Origin: Membranipora membranacea
Taxonomy: Eukaryota > Bryozoa > Gymnolaemata > Cheilostomatida > Membraniporidae
Reading direction: 5' to 3'
NCBI GenBank assembly: GCA_914767715.1
Contig: OU612068.1
Span: forward strand, 2,854,001-2,918,000
DNA: 64,000 nt
The notes under the pieces were generated by a model. It saw only the letters and a program-made list of their open reading frames with translations, was not told the DNA's origin and did not search any database. Position numbers and translations under genes: made by a program. Of the stretch, positions 38,601 through 47,390 are shown in pieces (the stretch's first letter is position 1; the number at the start of each line of letters is the position of its first letter).

Positions 38601-41382
38601 TAGCTATTTAACTTACCATTTTTCCCATGACTTGTTTGATCTTCTCGATTCCGATCAGGGCGTGGATGGTATGTTTCTCTCTGCTTTCTCCTCTGAGCTC
38701 TTGAGTATCGATAACTTTATTATCAGCAAGAAACTGAACCTTGTACAGGGCCCTGTGAACATACAAATGAATTTAAGCTTTCTTTTTTTTATGAATACTA
38801 ATTGTCTTTAATTAACCGCAAGTGAATGAAATTATTAAGAAGTGATTAAAACACAAAAGGGCTTATCAGACAGTTTGGAACTAGAATCATGGCAGCCCCA
38901 TTCAGCACCCTGCACTCACCAACACCAAGGGAACAGAAACCAGCCAATCAACTTCCACCCAGTTACCACAAGCGAGCCTCCTACTGCCTCCAGAAGACCC
39001 ATAGTAGAAGGCGCTGAAGGCCCAAGGCATGCTCCCCAAAATGGTTACAGGTGATGTTAAACAATGATTTATTTCCATTTTAGGTTCAAACTTTTACTGG
39101 TTTTAATGGATTTTTTATACTCTTCGGTGAGTTAATTTTGTAGTTATAGTTGTAGTTTGCAGTTGTCTTCTCTTGTGGGAATGTAATTTTGAAAAATTGA
39201 TGAGTCTTAATTTGAATTACAAAGAAATTGGCATGAAATCAAGTTCTGTAAATCTCTGAAAGACATGAAAGTTTTGTGGCTAGCTTTTGAGGATAAAACA
39301 AAGAGACTTCAATTGTTTTTCGCCTAGTAACTTGGTTAATTAACGAACCAACCTCAACAACATTGTCATTTTGTGTATGATATTGCCATTAAAATCATTG
39401 AAAGTACAGTGCGGTCTAGTGCTACTATTTTTGGACTTTCAATAGCTCAGTTTGGATGGACAAATGATTATCACTGATAAGGTTTGTATCATCAGCCAAG
39501 AAAATTCAATTAAAATTGTAGAAATGGTACGATATCACTTATATAAATATTAAAAATCTGAAGTACCCCCACAGTGATCGATTGCAAGCTAGATTCTAAT
39601 GAAATAAATCGGTTTGATTGGTTTGATAAGACATGATTATAGCTAGCTTAAGGTACTATCGCAAGGTAATTATTATAAATAAGTTAATAACCTCAAAGAA
39701 TTTTATAATTCAAGGTAATGAAAGCCTTCGAAAAAAATAATAAAATAGCTCATTAGTTGCACCTAGTAATTTAGGAATTGGTTAAAATCAAGCATTGTGT
39801 CCTTCGATTGACGAAATCTATAGCGCTAGCTAATAAACTATCATGTCACTCTAAGTGTTCCTCAGAGAGAAGTCTTTTAAATAGGGGCCTCTATTTAATC
39901 TATTGAAACCAAAGTGGATATTTCACATAACTCACCCAGGAAGTGCATAACTGAACTTGCAACCGGCATTGTAAGTTTCACCATCATTTATGAAGGCAAT
40001 CTCTGGAGTACCTGCTTGAGCAAATGGAGCTAAAACAAAACAGCATCTCAAGTCAAGGTTCAAGACAATAAAAATTGGAAAGACTTGGCCATCCTAAATA
40101 AAGAACAACAGGAGTATACTCATATCTATCTTATTCAATAGATGGAACAATCAGCAATAAGCTGCATCCACATAGCAATAACACTTCCAGTTAATTCTTT
40201 TTGGCAAAGAAAATATTGTTTCCCAAGAAAACTGTCACTGGAGTTGTCTAACCCATAATGGCAATAACCACTTCCAGTAAACTCTTTTTGGCAAAAAAAA
40301 AGATTGCTTCCCCAGAAAACTGTCCCTTGAGTTGCCTATCCCATATTTAATGTCACTTCAGTGAAAATAAATCTACCAACCACTTTTGAGTCAGATTAAA
40401 AATAAAGAAAATCAGGATTAAATGGTGATACACTTACCCAAATCATACATCTGGTTCCTATTAACGCCACCACATCCTTCCCTCGGATCAGCAGGACATT
40501 TTGCAGTACATCCGAGTCTGTCTGTTCCATAACTGCCGTAGGTATCGCCACAATTACACTCCTGACCTTGTGCACCACCATACCGATAATCTACGTAATA
40601 GGAATGATATCGAATAACATAATAAATGGAAGCTAAGGTCTTTCTTTGACTATAGATTGATCTGAGCTCACGGGGGATGCGCAAGTAATAATTATTTGAC
40701 AACTCACTACTCATTCTCCACTGTGGAAGACATAAACCAAGAACAGTACCATTCCTTTGATAAGAATAAGAAATAAATATCAGAGAGGTACTTACTTTTA
40801 CTGTATCGACAGTACTGATTACAAAGGCTTGCTTTCATTCTATTTCCAACTAAATAATTGTGTTCTAAGTCACGGATATTGGGGTTGTCTTTGTAACATC
40901 CTAGTGATCCTGCAATGTGAAATCAAGATACATAATTTCTATACAATTGATTTTTAATAAATTATTGAAAGAATCTAGACAGTTGTTAGGTAACTTGAAA
41001 TCTTTCACGAAGGTGAACAAAAATTTGCCACTTGGCTATTGGTGTAGACAAACCAGTGAGATGTTTAGTTATTTTTCTTGAAATACATCTTGGTCAATCA
41101 TGTATTCTTCATCAATTAGATACACGCTCATCAATGGAAAGCTTACCTGCTGATGCTTGGTACACATGTACTGACACCACGGCGAACAACACCGCGAGTC
41201 TCATCTGCAAACAGAAATCAAAATAATGTAGCGCTTTTATCCAAGTGACCGACTAACAAACCTTGTGAAATTGGTGAAAAATGTGATTATTTCAATAGTC
41301 TATGTAATAACAGATAATAAAGTAATAGTATATATTCTATACAAAACCACCATGGAAAAGAACTTACCTTCTGCTGAATCAT
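13849..41382 (-). CDS. Gene A (complete): secreted WSC-VWD-EGF protein, VWDE-like, ~2,690 aa
   Basis: 65 coding exons on the minus strand. Their lengths sum to 8,073 nt, an exact multiple of three, and every junction keeps phase. Order: signal peptide (exons 1-2), WSC (3-4), N-terminal beta-rich region (5-9), VWD (10-15), C8-like segment (16), cysteine-rich EGF-like linkers (17-20), 45 EGF-like exons (21-65). It ends CIDLPGP-stop with no transmembrane segment or GPI signal, so the product should be secreted. VWD followed by CPNDCSGNG and EGF repeats is the layout of VWDE-type proteins; the WSC domain suggests carbohydrate binding (family knowledge). Role as an extracellular adhesive, matrix or immune lectin-like protein is inference. 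The stop lies 3 nt before the last intron, too close to trigger nonsense-mediated decay. Exon coordinates are in the block entries. Confidence 0.88.
15350..15402. repeat. AT microsatellite in gene A intron, length-variable against gene C
   Basis: A run of about 50 bp of TA-rich repeats (atatatatat...). The matching gene C intron (48819-48838) holds a run of only about 20 bp. Confidence 0.85.
17805..20261 (-). CDS. Gene A exons 48-55: EGF-like modules
   Basis: 20133-20261 ([16 protein letters not shown]), 19821-19943 ([13 protein letters not shown]), 19509-19682 (174 nt, [11 protein letters not shown] plus an extra [12 protein letters not shown] half-module), 19176-19346 (171 nt, [14 protein letters not shown] plus an extra QCEEGERMD tail), 18773-18892 ([12 protein letters not shown] with [12 protein letters not shown]), 18433-18558 ([13 protein letters not shown]), 18182-18304 ([15 protein letters not shown]), 17805-17924 ([13 protein letters not shown]). 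All phase 1-1; each has a near-identical partner in gene C. Confidence 0.86.
19040..19083. repeat. AT-rich palindrome in gene A intron
   Basis: ataaaattaatatttac pairs with gtaaatattaattttat around a catatggta centre. Gene C has an imperfect version near 52520-52565. A following segment in A with two copies of cactatagcaacga (about 19092-19122) is missing in C. Confidence 0.75.
20383..22443 (-). CDS. Gene A exons 42-47: EGF-like modules
   Basis: 22333-22443 ([11 protein letters not shown]), 21783-21860 (78 nt, reduced module [14 protein letters not shown] with 4 Cys), 21464-21580 ([15 protein letters not shown]), 21135-21254 ([14 protein letters not shown]), 20783-20908 ([15 protein letters not shown], calcium-binding type with [12 protein letters not shown], the Asx-hydroxylation pattern), 20383-20496 ([15 protein letters not shown]). 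All phase 1-1. Gene C equivalents: 55789-55899, 55198-55275, 54878-54994, 54549-54668, 54197-54322, 53797-53910. Confidence 0.86.
22796..30831 (-). CDS. Gene A exons 23-41: amplified EGF cassette
   Basis: Four EGF types repeat in fixed order. Type a (PCLDAGC or QCLDAGC, 111 nt): 30721-30831, 28917-29027, 27129-27239, 25287-25397, 23475-23585. Type b ([15 protein letters not shown], 120 nt): 30325-30444, 28521-28640, 26733-26852, 24891-25010, 23079-23198. Type c ([13 protein letters not shown], 120 nt): 30042-30161, 28236-28355, 26420-26539, 24606-24725, 22796-22915. Type d ([11 protein letters not shown], or SNEC in one copy, 111 nt): 29422-29532, 27616-27726, 25774-25884, 23987-24097. All are phase 1-1 and open. 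Gene C has a single a-b-c and no d. Type a copies carry two possible acceptors 6 nt apart. Confidence 0.87.
24163..24201 (-). pseudogene. Truncated EGF relic carried in each cassette
   Basis: Reverse strand reads [14 protein letters not shown] then stop: the first half of a 111-nt EGF exon, with its acceptor changed from AG to CG. Near-identical relics lie at 25952-25992, 27792-27830 and 29599-29637. Because every unit carries it in the same broken state, it formed before the amplification. Confidence 0.75.
31192..31930 (-). CDS. Gene A exons 21-22: first two EGF modules
   Basis: 31820-31930 ([20 protein letters not shown]) and 31192-31302 ([20 protein letters not shown], ending [14 protein letters not shown]), each 111 nt, phase 1-1. 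Exon 22 has a counterpart in gene C (57424-57534). Exon 21 has none, because it lies just outside the near-identical A/C tract. Confidence 0.85.
31441..31501 (-). pseudogene. Decayed EGF exon in gene A intron 21
   Basis: Behind an intact CAG acceptor the reverse strand reads [15 protein letters not shown], an EGF exon whose first Cys is Tyr and whose later cysteines and donor are lost. The same relic is at 57672-57733 in gene C. Confidence 0.55.
32192..33012 (-). CDS. Gene A exons 18-20: cysteine-rich region between VWD and the EGF array
   Basis: Exon 18 (32825-33012) completes the EGF-like module ([16 protein letters not shown], then DCSCK) and continues into [16 protein letters not shown]. 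Exon 19 (32462-32680, 219 nt) has [17 protein letters not shown] and [10 protein letters not shown]. Exon 20 (32192-32309) has [16 protein letters not shown]. Gene C has the same three exons with 197, 219 and 115 nt. The fold of exon 19 is not recognised; paired C...GCMxC suggests a small disulfide domain. Confidence 0.8.
33348..34213 (-). CDS. Gene A exons 16-17: proline-rich linker, C8-like segment and CSGNG start
   Basis: Exon 16 (33964-34213, 250 nt) runs [17 protein letters not shown], a proline-rich stretch, then [18 protein letters not shown] and IENCMEDIK, whose cysteine spacing resembles the C8 region after VWD domains. Exon 17 (33348-33480) ends [10 protein letters not shown], the opening of the EGF module typical of VWDE proteins. 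In gene C, exon 16 is divided by an intron (60235-60334 and 59854-59997). Confidence 0.8.
33735..33926 (-). mobile_element. tRNA-derived SINE
   Basis: On the minus strand the head reads GTAGGAGGTAGCTCAGTTGG (A box TAGCTCAGTTG) and later GTGGGTTCGAATCCCAC (perfect B box GGTTCGAATCC in a T-arm hairpin). The anticodon arm is degenerate and a tRNA-unrelated body follows. It lies in gene A intron 16. Confidence 0.72.
34346..36690 (-). CDS. Gene A exons 10-15: von Willebrand factor type D domain
   Basis: Exons 36593-36690 ([11 protein letters not shown], the VWD entry motif), 36312-36375 ([15 protein letters not shown]), 35998-36097 ([19 protein letters not shown]), 35643-35755, 35168-35376 ([18 protein letters not shown], the GLCG motif) and 34346-34492 ([12 protein letters not shown]). 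The exon starting at 36690 opens after a proline-rich linker ([11 protein letters not shown]). The order GDPH-like, FDG, GLCGNYD is diagnostic for VWD, which in other proteins mediates disulfide-linked assembly. Confidence 0.88.
34693..35096. mobile_element. ~400-bp terminal-inverted-repeat element (MITE-like) in gene A intron 14
   Basis: Left end cagtgaggaacttaattgtg and right end, read on the reverse strand, cactgaggcatttaattgtg are inverted copies extending over about 70 bp (gtgtagaagcaatgatgcta is shared). The interior is also partly complementary (atcaattttgatc). No coding capacity. Target-site duplication is not clear, so the superfamily is left open. Confidence 0.7.
36898..40029 (-). 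CDS. Gene A exons 5-9: N-terminal region before VWD
   Basis: Exons 39936-40029, 38617-38752, 38369-38473, 37524-37675, 36898-37126. The pieces include a CKFSYALPG / [10 protein letters not shown] segment, a VHCRVLSKF segment, [11 protein letters not shown], and a [12 protein letters not shown]...CTLTF segment. Alternating hydrophobic beta-like strands with paired cysteines resemble the N-terminal part of VWDE-like proteins, but no single named domain is certain. Gene C has matching exons with similar sizes (152/155, 229/250 nt) but clearly different sequence. Confidence 0.8.
38217..38237. repeat. Poly-C tract in gene A intron 7
   Basis: A run of about 13 C, then ACCCCC. Similar G/C homopolymers occur at 1090-1106, 10362-10370 and 12744-12754, out of keeping with the AT-rich surroundings. 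Confidence 0.85.
38860..39060. other. GC-richer insert of unknown origin in gene A intron 5
   Basis: About 200 bp, visibly richer in C and G than the flanking intron, with an open plus-strand frame ([18 protein letters not shown]... ending at 39054). No conserved motif recognised and no splice signals fit the host gene. It may be part of a retroelement. Confidence 0.4.
40173..40345. repeat. ~86-bp tandem duplication in gene A intron 4
   Basis: 40173-40257 and 40259-40345 are imperfect head-to-tail copies (caataacacttccag and caataaccacttccag, both followed by ctttttggcaaa, gaaaactgtc and a final cccata). Confidence 0.85.
40438..40909 (-). CDS. Gene A exons 3-4: WSC domain
   Basis: Exon 3 (40796-40909, 114 nt) starts [19 protein letters not shown] and ends LCNQYCRY. 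Exon 4 (40438-40590, 153 nt) contains [16 protein letters not shown], then [15 protein letters not shown]. The pattern GCY..., C..C, ECxCG, C...CxGD/REGCGG is the WSC family, found in polycystin-1, fungal stress sensors and invertebrate lectin-like proteins as a putative carbohydrate-binding fold. Gene B has no such exons; gene C's would lie right of the window. Confidence 0.85.
41147..41382 (-). CDS. Gene A exons 1-2: signal peptide
   Basis: Exon 1 coding part 41368-41382 (MIQQK), exon 2 41147-41204 (58 nt, [19 protein letters not shown]). Hydrophobic core with AxA cleavage site before Gly. Exon sizes and phases are identical to gene B. Confidence 0.88.
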
Positions 41383-41580
41383 TTTGAAGACTGCGAAGAT
41401 GTGTTCTTCGTGACTCCAAGACAGGTGAATGTGATGTTAGAGACCCATATGCCCAGCTTATATATTACAAGGTGAGCCCAGAGTAGGTCACGCTACTGTA
41501 ACGTGACTCCATTTGGTGGTGTAATCTAGCGACTGGTTGCCCAGTGAACCACTGCCAGAAACATCCTGTTGTACCGAGGA
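41383..41580 (-). promoter_or_regulatory. Gene A core promoter and 5' UTR
   Basis: Minus-strand TATATAAG at 41457-41464, 75 bp upstream of the ATG, and a conserved block (plus-strand ggtcacgctactgtaac, 41486-41502) 22 bp further upstream. Both elements are kept in gene B. The block contains AGGTCA, a nuclear-receptor half-site sequence, but a binding role is only inference. Confidence 0.65.
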
Positions 41581-44220
41581 CCTTCTACATCCTTCTTCAT
41601 TTCTGTGTTAATGAGAGCCAACCCGCTCATGATTTCATTTTTGAAACCAAAAACACAGGTGCTCAGTCTAAGAGTACTTAGCTGTTATGCTGGCAGCTAA
41701 AGGAAAGTTGTTTACCAAAAAGTTGTTACCTAGATATCTCCCAAAGATGAGGGTCCAACAGAAAATTTAACAGGATTCACCAGGCTGCTTGGCGCATGAT
41801 TTTGCAGTTTGGAACTTCAAGCAAACTTGGTTTCAGCCTTGCTATCTCAAATGTCAGAGAGTCAACAACATTGTTGTAAAACAAAAAAGTGTGTAAAGGA
41901 CACTTACTTACTTGGTACTTGTCGAGATGATCATGGCTTCCGAGATTTGAAGGCTTAGGTAATGTGGCACTCTGTTTGTTCATATTTTATTCCAGGTTCA
42001 GGACTCAGGTTTCACCGTAGTCAAAATCAGTGTTGGCTCGCTCACGTCACCACGATACGAAAAGTAAAATGGTAAGAATAATATCAATGATAATATAATA
42101 TTGTTATGATATCATGTTTTGTGTACTGTTAAGCCTTAGAAATATGTGAAGGTTTAAATCAATCAAACATAGACTGCTCACATCGGTCTGTAGACACTTC
42201 TATATTTTAAAGTTAGGATATTTAACAATTTACAATCACAAGCATCAACTCTCAATTTGGAAGGTGACCTCTTTACTCGACTGCGTCAGATTCTTACATT
42301 CCTATGTACCTCATTTCATTTATTGAAAAGCCACTATTAGGAACTCATTGTCATACCCAATTAGACTGACCAGGTTGATGGATCAACCAATTCTGATTTA
42401 GTATATGTGCTCAGGCTAATTTTTGATTGTTAAAAGAACATACAATACGAAATGAATAGTGTAGGAAAACAATAATTTTGATTACTTATTCTTATTGATT
42501 TGTTCAGTTTTTGATTTACAGTGTAACAATCACTTTGGTTACATGCTACATGAGTCACATGAAGAATGCTTATGATTTCCGTGATGATAGAAGTATCTGC
42601 CGCCACACTGTCTTTGATACCTTCATCTAGTCCGCCACGCCGATGCAACACCGTTCATTAAAACGGATGAAGGAACATGAACCAATGCGAAATGAATTTG
42701 ACCTAAATGCTATTCCCATGTGTTGATCTCCCCTAAAATCGATGTGGCATCAACATCTGGAAACAAAGTGAATGATTACCACAGCAGATACCCACAACAT
42801 ACTGATTATGGAAATTTTAAATCAAAAGATCATTAATCATCATGCTGTATACTATCAAAGGATGGCTTGATGTAGCCTGTCTTGACAACACATAGTAAGC
42901 TCAATGGAATTTCCCAAGATGATCACTCTTGATTGGAGATGTCATACATTATTGGGGAGAGCCTTGAACATAGTTCTTGGGTAGTAGTAAGTCACATGCA
43001 ATTTTTTTCAAGTCTACAGTACTACCCCCTATAGATGTTAACTCCCATGTGATGGCTACAATCAAATGCTGGACCTGATCCAAACTACCCCTTGAACCCC
43101 ATATTGTAGCTCGAGTTATAAACAATCACAGCGACCTTCATTGGATGAATCATAAGGTGGTACTGTCTGTGTACCTTTCACCTTCTCCTGAGCTAGGTGG
43201 TTTTGTTGAAGACCTAACATTGCCTCCAAACGTTGTGATTGCTGAACATACCTACGTTTTACATCTGATAAAATTTTGGCTTATGTAAAACATTCTCTCT
43301 CTAAACTCCTGGTAGATACAAATATGAGGTGTGTTGCACCAGCATCATACAGGGTGGTTTCGCTTGCCACAAGCCTTTGATTTTTTATAACTGCAACTTA
43401 ACCGCCAAAATGAAGACCTACAATCTGCTAAACGTGTTGTGTAGAAAGCTGTAACAACTTCTCAACATGAAACACTTCATTAGCGAAACATAGCCTTGTC
43501 ACGTAGCCATTTTTTTCTTGACAAGCCGACATTGCAGTGTGAACATCAAAATACTCTTAAACTACTTGTCATTATTGATTGATTTATAATGATACATTGC
43601 AGGGAAGTCAATTTCATGCAATTTTAATCCAACAGCAAGCTCAAAGTATAGAGAATGTGTGATCTCCTCCTGTAATAAGGTTTGCCACACATTTCAACAA
43701 GTGAATATGCCACAAATGTATGACAGTCAGTGTCAATCTGCAGCAACTGGATCACTAAGATGTTCCTTTAATATCACACGGCACTAATAGGGTGATCACA
43801 ACAATTACTGCGATATGATGAGATCTCCACTACTTATTTCCTTGTATCAGTGTTATGAGCAAACAGTCAGCAGCCAGAATCTTGCTGACACCAGTTTTGA
43901 GGGGTATTCATGATTACACATTGTGCTGGACATAAAGTCTTGACAGGTTATCGATACATCTGGACATTCCGTAACCAACTCTATGTGCGCAAAACAAAGT
44001 AAGATGAGGCCATCTAGATGTGCTCCCAAGATGACCTCAACGAATAACAGTAGCTATGTACAACACAAAGATCTCTGTGTGCCAAAACGAAATAGGTGCT
44101 AGCTGCTGCATGCAATGGCTACTACACCCACGCCAAATGATACTGATTGTGTCACACACATTCAACTAATAATTATAATAAAAAACAGGTTATTCTAAAT
44201 TAAACATTACTAATTGAACT
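41581..44220. other. C-A spacer, gene A side: no gene
   Basis: No gene found. 43295-43400 matches DNA upstream of gene B (7665-7765). 43532-43551 and 43739-43757 match A-B spacer blocks at 11865 and 12690. Short ORFs (41777-41983, 42430-42651) have no motif. Confidence 0.5.
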
Positions 44221-44229
44221 TTTTCTTAA

Positions 44230-46330
44230 CTACATATAAATATGCGCAGTCTTAATGATAAAATGGGACAGCTTGAAATTTTATTAGCAGAAATACATTA
44301 TTATATCAGAGACTAGGTTTGCTGATAATACATTTTTTGGTAAATTTGCTATAGATGGATACAATTTATAGTGTTAATCTAGCTTTAACAGAATCTGAGG
44401 TGATGTTGCTATATACGTGTGTGATAGTCTGGAGGTGGGAGTGGCGGATGTCCGGTTGGATGGCTGTGAAATGCTTCTGTTGCGGGTCGGTGAGTCGAGA
44501 CGGGAGTTGCGCCCAGTGCTCGCTGTTTATTGTTCACCCCCGGGCTCTCTGCCAGACTTTCGAGGTGGCCTTGCCCGGATCTTGGCCACTCTTCCCCCAT
44601 GCTCTGTTGCTGCTGGCCAAATCAATATTGATTAGCACTAAGACATTGCTCAGGACACAAATTCTCAAAACTATCAAAATTTGTTTCATTAAAACGGATT
44701 TTTCAACACCATTCTTTCTCCTACCCCCTATGGAGACAGTAAAAATGGTCGTATCGTCCATATCTTGATAAATAAGGTTGGAAACAATTTGAAATCTTGT
44801 ACCATTGAGTATGACCTAGCTCTGATCATCGACCTTAATGCTTATCCTTTGTTTACAAGAAATTGACACAGAAATGGCACAACTCACCATTAGCCATATT
44901 TCAGCCGAAAATTAACTACGCTATTTTAAACGAAAACAACCAGGAATTTGACTGGTCACCAATTCACCAAATTACAGATACTAATCTAGTCTTTGAAACA
45001 TTTATCGAACACTACTCTACCATTATGGAAAATTCAAGCAAGAAGACTAGCGTCAAGACCCAAAAGCGACATTTTAAAATGCTGTGGATGACCACAGAAT
45101 TATTTGAACTTAGAGAAAAGCGTACAAAACTGCACATTAAATATAAACAAAAAGCTTTAAAAGCTGATTTGAAGACAAAATACAAAAATTACTACAAAAA
45201 TTAACAATGCAAAGACGTTTTTTTACGAAAAAAAAAAGAGTTTTTATACTGTCGATCCAACCAGAACGAAAGATGGAGATTTTTTAAACAAGATTCCGAA
45301 CAAAAATCTCAAGCTGAAAAACCTATTATTTTGAAAGATCAAGCAGGAAGTGTGATTGAGGACAAAGCAATGATTGCAAACACGTTTATTTGTTTTTCTG
45401 AGATAGAGGAGGAAATTTCATCGAACCTCCCTCTCCCAAACTTCTCTCCTGAGTATTATTTTGAAAAAAATAACACCCAAATAAATGCAGATTTTTACTC
45501 TATGAAATCGATACTAATGACGTTTTAAAAGTAATTGACAGTTTTTCAAATCGGAAGGTAACTGGCCCAGAAGGTATTACAATGCAATCCTTTAAAGAAT
45601 GCAAATTTATCTTAATCTCGATTTTAGTTTATACAAAAAGGGTGATAAAAATACTACTTGCACAAACTATTGGCCGATTTCAATTTTACCTGCCCTGGGA
45701 AAAACTATAGAGAAAATACTATCTTTTCAAATTAGGGAATTATGAGATGTTTTATTCAAAGCCCTTAAAAATCAGTATGATAGCCCAAGCTATAATCATA
45801 ATTATGATGGGTTCTTCATTTTTTGAAATAAATAGAGAGACAAAGTTTCTTGGTTTAACCGTTGATTCAAATGTAGATTGTAAATCACACCTCAAAGCCT
45901 TGGCTAAAAATCTTTGAACCCGCTAATGATGAGAGCAGTTAAGATATTTTTAGATGACAAAACAATGACTGATTTTTGCTATACATTTTTCTATTTCCAA
46001 TCTGATATATAACATTTAGTTCTTGGGCCATGCTTGTAAAACAAATTTAAAACCAATAAAAATTTGACAAAAAGCTGCTTTGAGAGTCATTGTTCGCATA
46101 AAGCCTGGGGAACATGTTTCCACATATTTTGAAAAACTTAAAATTATGCCTTTAAAAATGCTTTTTGAATAGAGATTATTAAAATCGTTTTCAAATCACA
46201 TCCAACAGTAGAAATTTTAAAACTTTTACCAGAACTTAAACATGATACTAGATCAAAAGCCCTGAAAACAATTCAAGTTAACAACATGGATGAGAGGTCC
46301 CTGTTGTACACAGGTGTGAAACTGTACAAC
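44230..46330 (+). pseudogene. Degraded non-LTR retrotransposon (LINE) in the C-A spacer
   Basis: Plus strand, many frameshifts and stops. In order: MRSLNDKMGQLEILLAEIHY (endonuclease start), VLAVYCSPPGSLPDF with QINID (endonuclease core, about 44510-44635), a pre-RT segment (44863-45204, MLWMTTELFELREKRTKLHI), PILKDQ-like and KVIDSFSNRKVTGPEGI (about 45525-45585), YWPISILPALGKTIEKIL across frames (about 45660-45725), TKFLGLTVDSN (about 45845), and a C-terminal DTRSKALK...KLYNRY segment (about 46245-46335). This is the APE endonuclease-RT order of LINEs. The endonuclease part looks GC-richer than the rest, so two elements may be superimposed. Confidence 0.8.
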
Positions 46331-47380
46331 AGGTACCTTTTGGAAGATTGGACAGGATCTTGGAACGATCCCATGTCTGGTCTGGCTGAGCGCCTTCGGG
46401 TCTATGCTTGACAGCGGGTGCTGTGCTTCGACTTGTATGTGGATGTTCTTCATGAGTGACTATCTGAACAGCCGTCACTCTAATCTTTGGACTATCTGGC
46501 TGAGCCCTTGCTTTTCGTTTATTTGCATTTCATACTACTATGACAAATTCTTTTATAATGATTTAACTAATTTTATAGCATAAACAATAGAAGTAAAAGT
46601 TGTTTTGGACATCAGTTTATGAGTTTCAATCACTGGGTTTATAAAATACTGTCTTATGTAATTACGGCCCAAACGGAGGAGACAACCAATCTGGTATCTT
46701 TTAGAGTATAGAGAAAGAATATGTCGCAGCCAAGACTTTTCACTATCAATAAACATGAACTGCTAGTAACTAAGAAAATGAATGATTCACTCAAGGAGTT
46801 TGAACCTCCCTGATTCACTTATCTCTACAGCTGCAACAAAGTTCTGGACTCACATTATTAATACACATAGATGGGAAAACTGACCCCTCAATATTAATTT
46901 ATTTTAGTGACACTTAAAGACAGGTAATAATCTTTATGACATCCTTAGAATCATTTTTAGAGACAACAGAGCGCCACTGTAGAGCTGGTGAGTTATACTA
47001 GAGTTATGGTCTGGGATGTTGAAACCTAGATCAGTACACCCTTGTGTCAGCGCTGTGCAATCAGAGAATTCGCCTTTCTCCACAAAAGCATCATAGTTAA
47101 AAGGAGTATTCATTGGTTTTGAATGTAGTTTGGTTTATATTGTAGTATATACGTGTATATATATGTAAATAAATTTATGGTGACATTCAGAAAAAAATGG
47201 ACCTACAGCCTTAATCTCATCTAGGAAATGAGGCAGAGTTCATATTGTTCTGCTTCAAAAATAACGAGCAGTGTCAACCAAAATCTCTTGGATAAATAAT
47301 AATAGGATAAATATCGATTTTTCTGTGTCGTAGTCCAGTATATATTTCATAGGTCTTTGACAGGTTACCATCATTTGTTG
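46331..47380. other. Gene C 3' flank, homologous to gene A 3' flank
   Basis: Shares acagctgcaacaaag and scattered blocks with 12980-13430 downstream of gene A. An AATAAA on the minus strand (46898-46903) is a possible gene C polyadenylation signal about 490 nt after the 3' UTR exon starts. No ORF of substance. Confidence 0.45.
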
Positions 47381-47390
47381 CCTTACTTAT
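47300..47390 (-). other. Gene C 3' UTR exon (start of)
   Basis: Acceptor at plus-strand CT 47391-47392 opens an exon starting ATAAGTAAGG. Its first base completes the stop TGA begun in exon 47593-47692. The exon extends left, end unresolved. Confidence 0.55.

Noticed and set aside
44409-44600. Minus-strand ORF opposite the LINE
   Set aside because: Antisense shadow of the endonuclease fragment.
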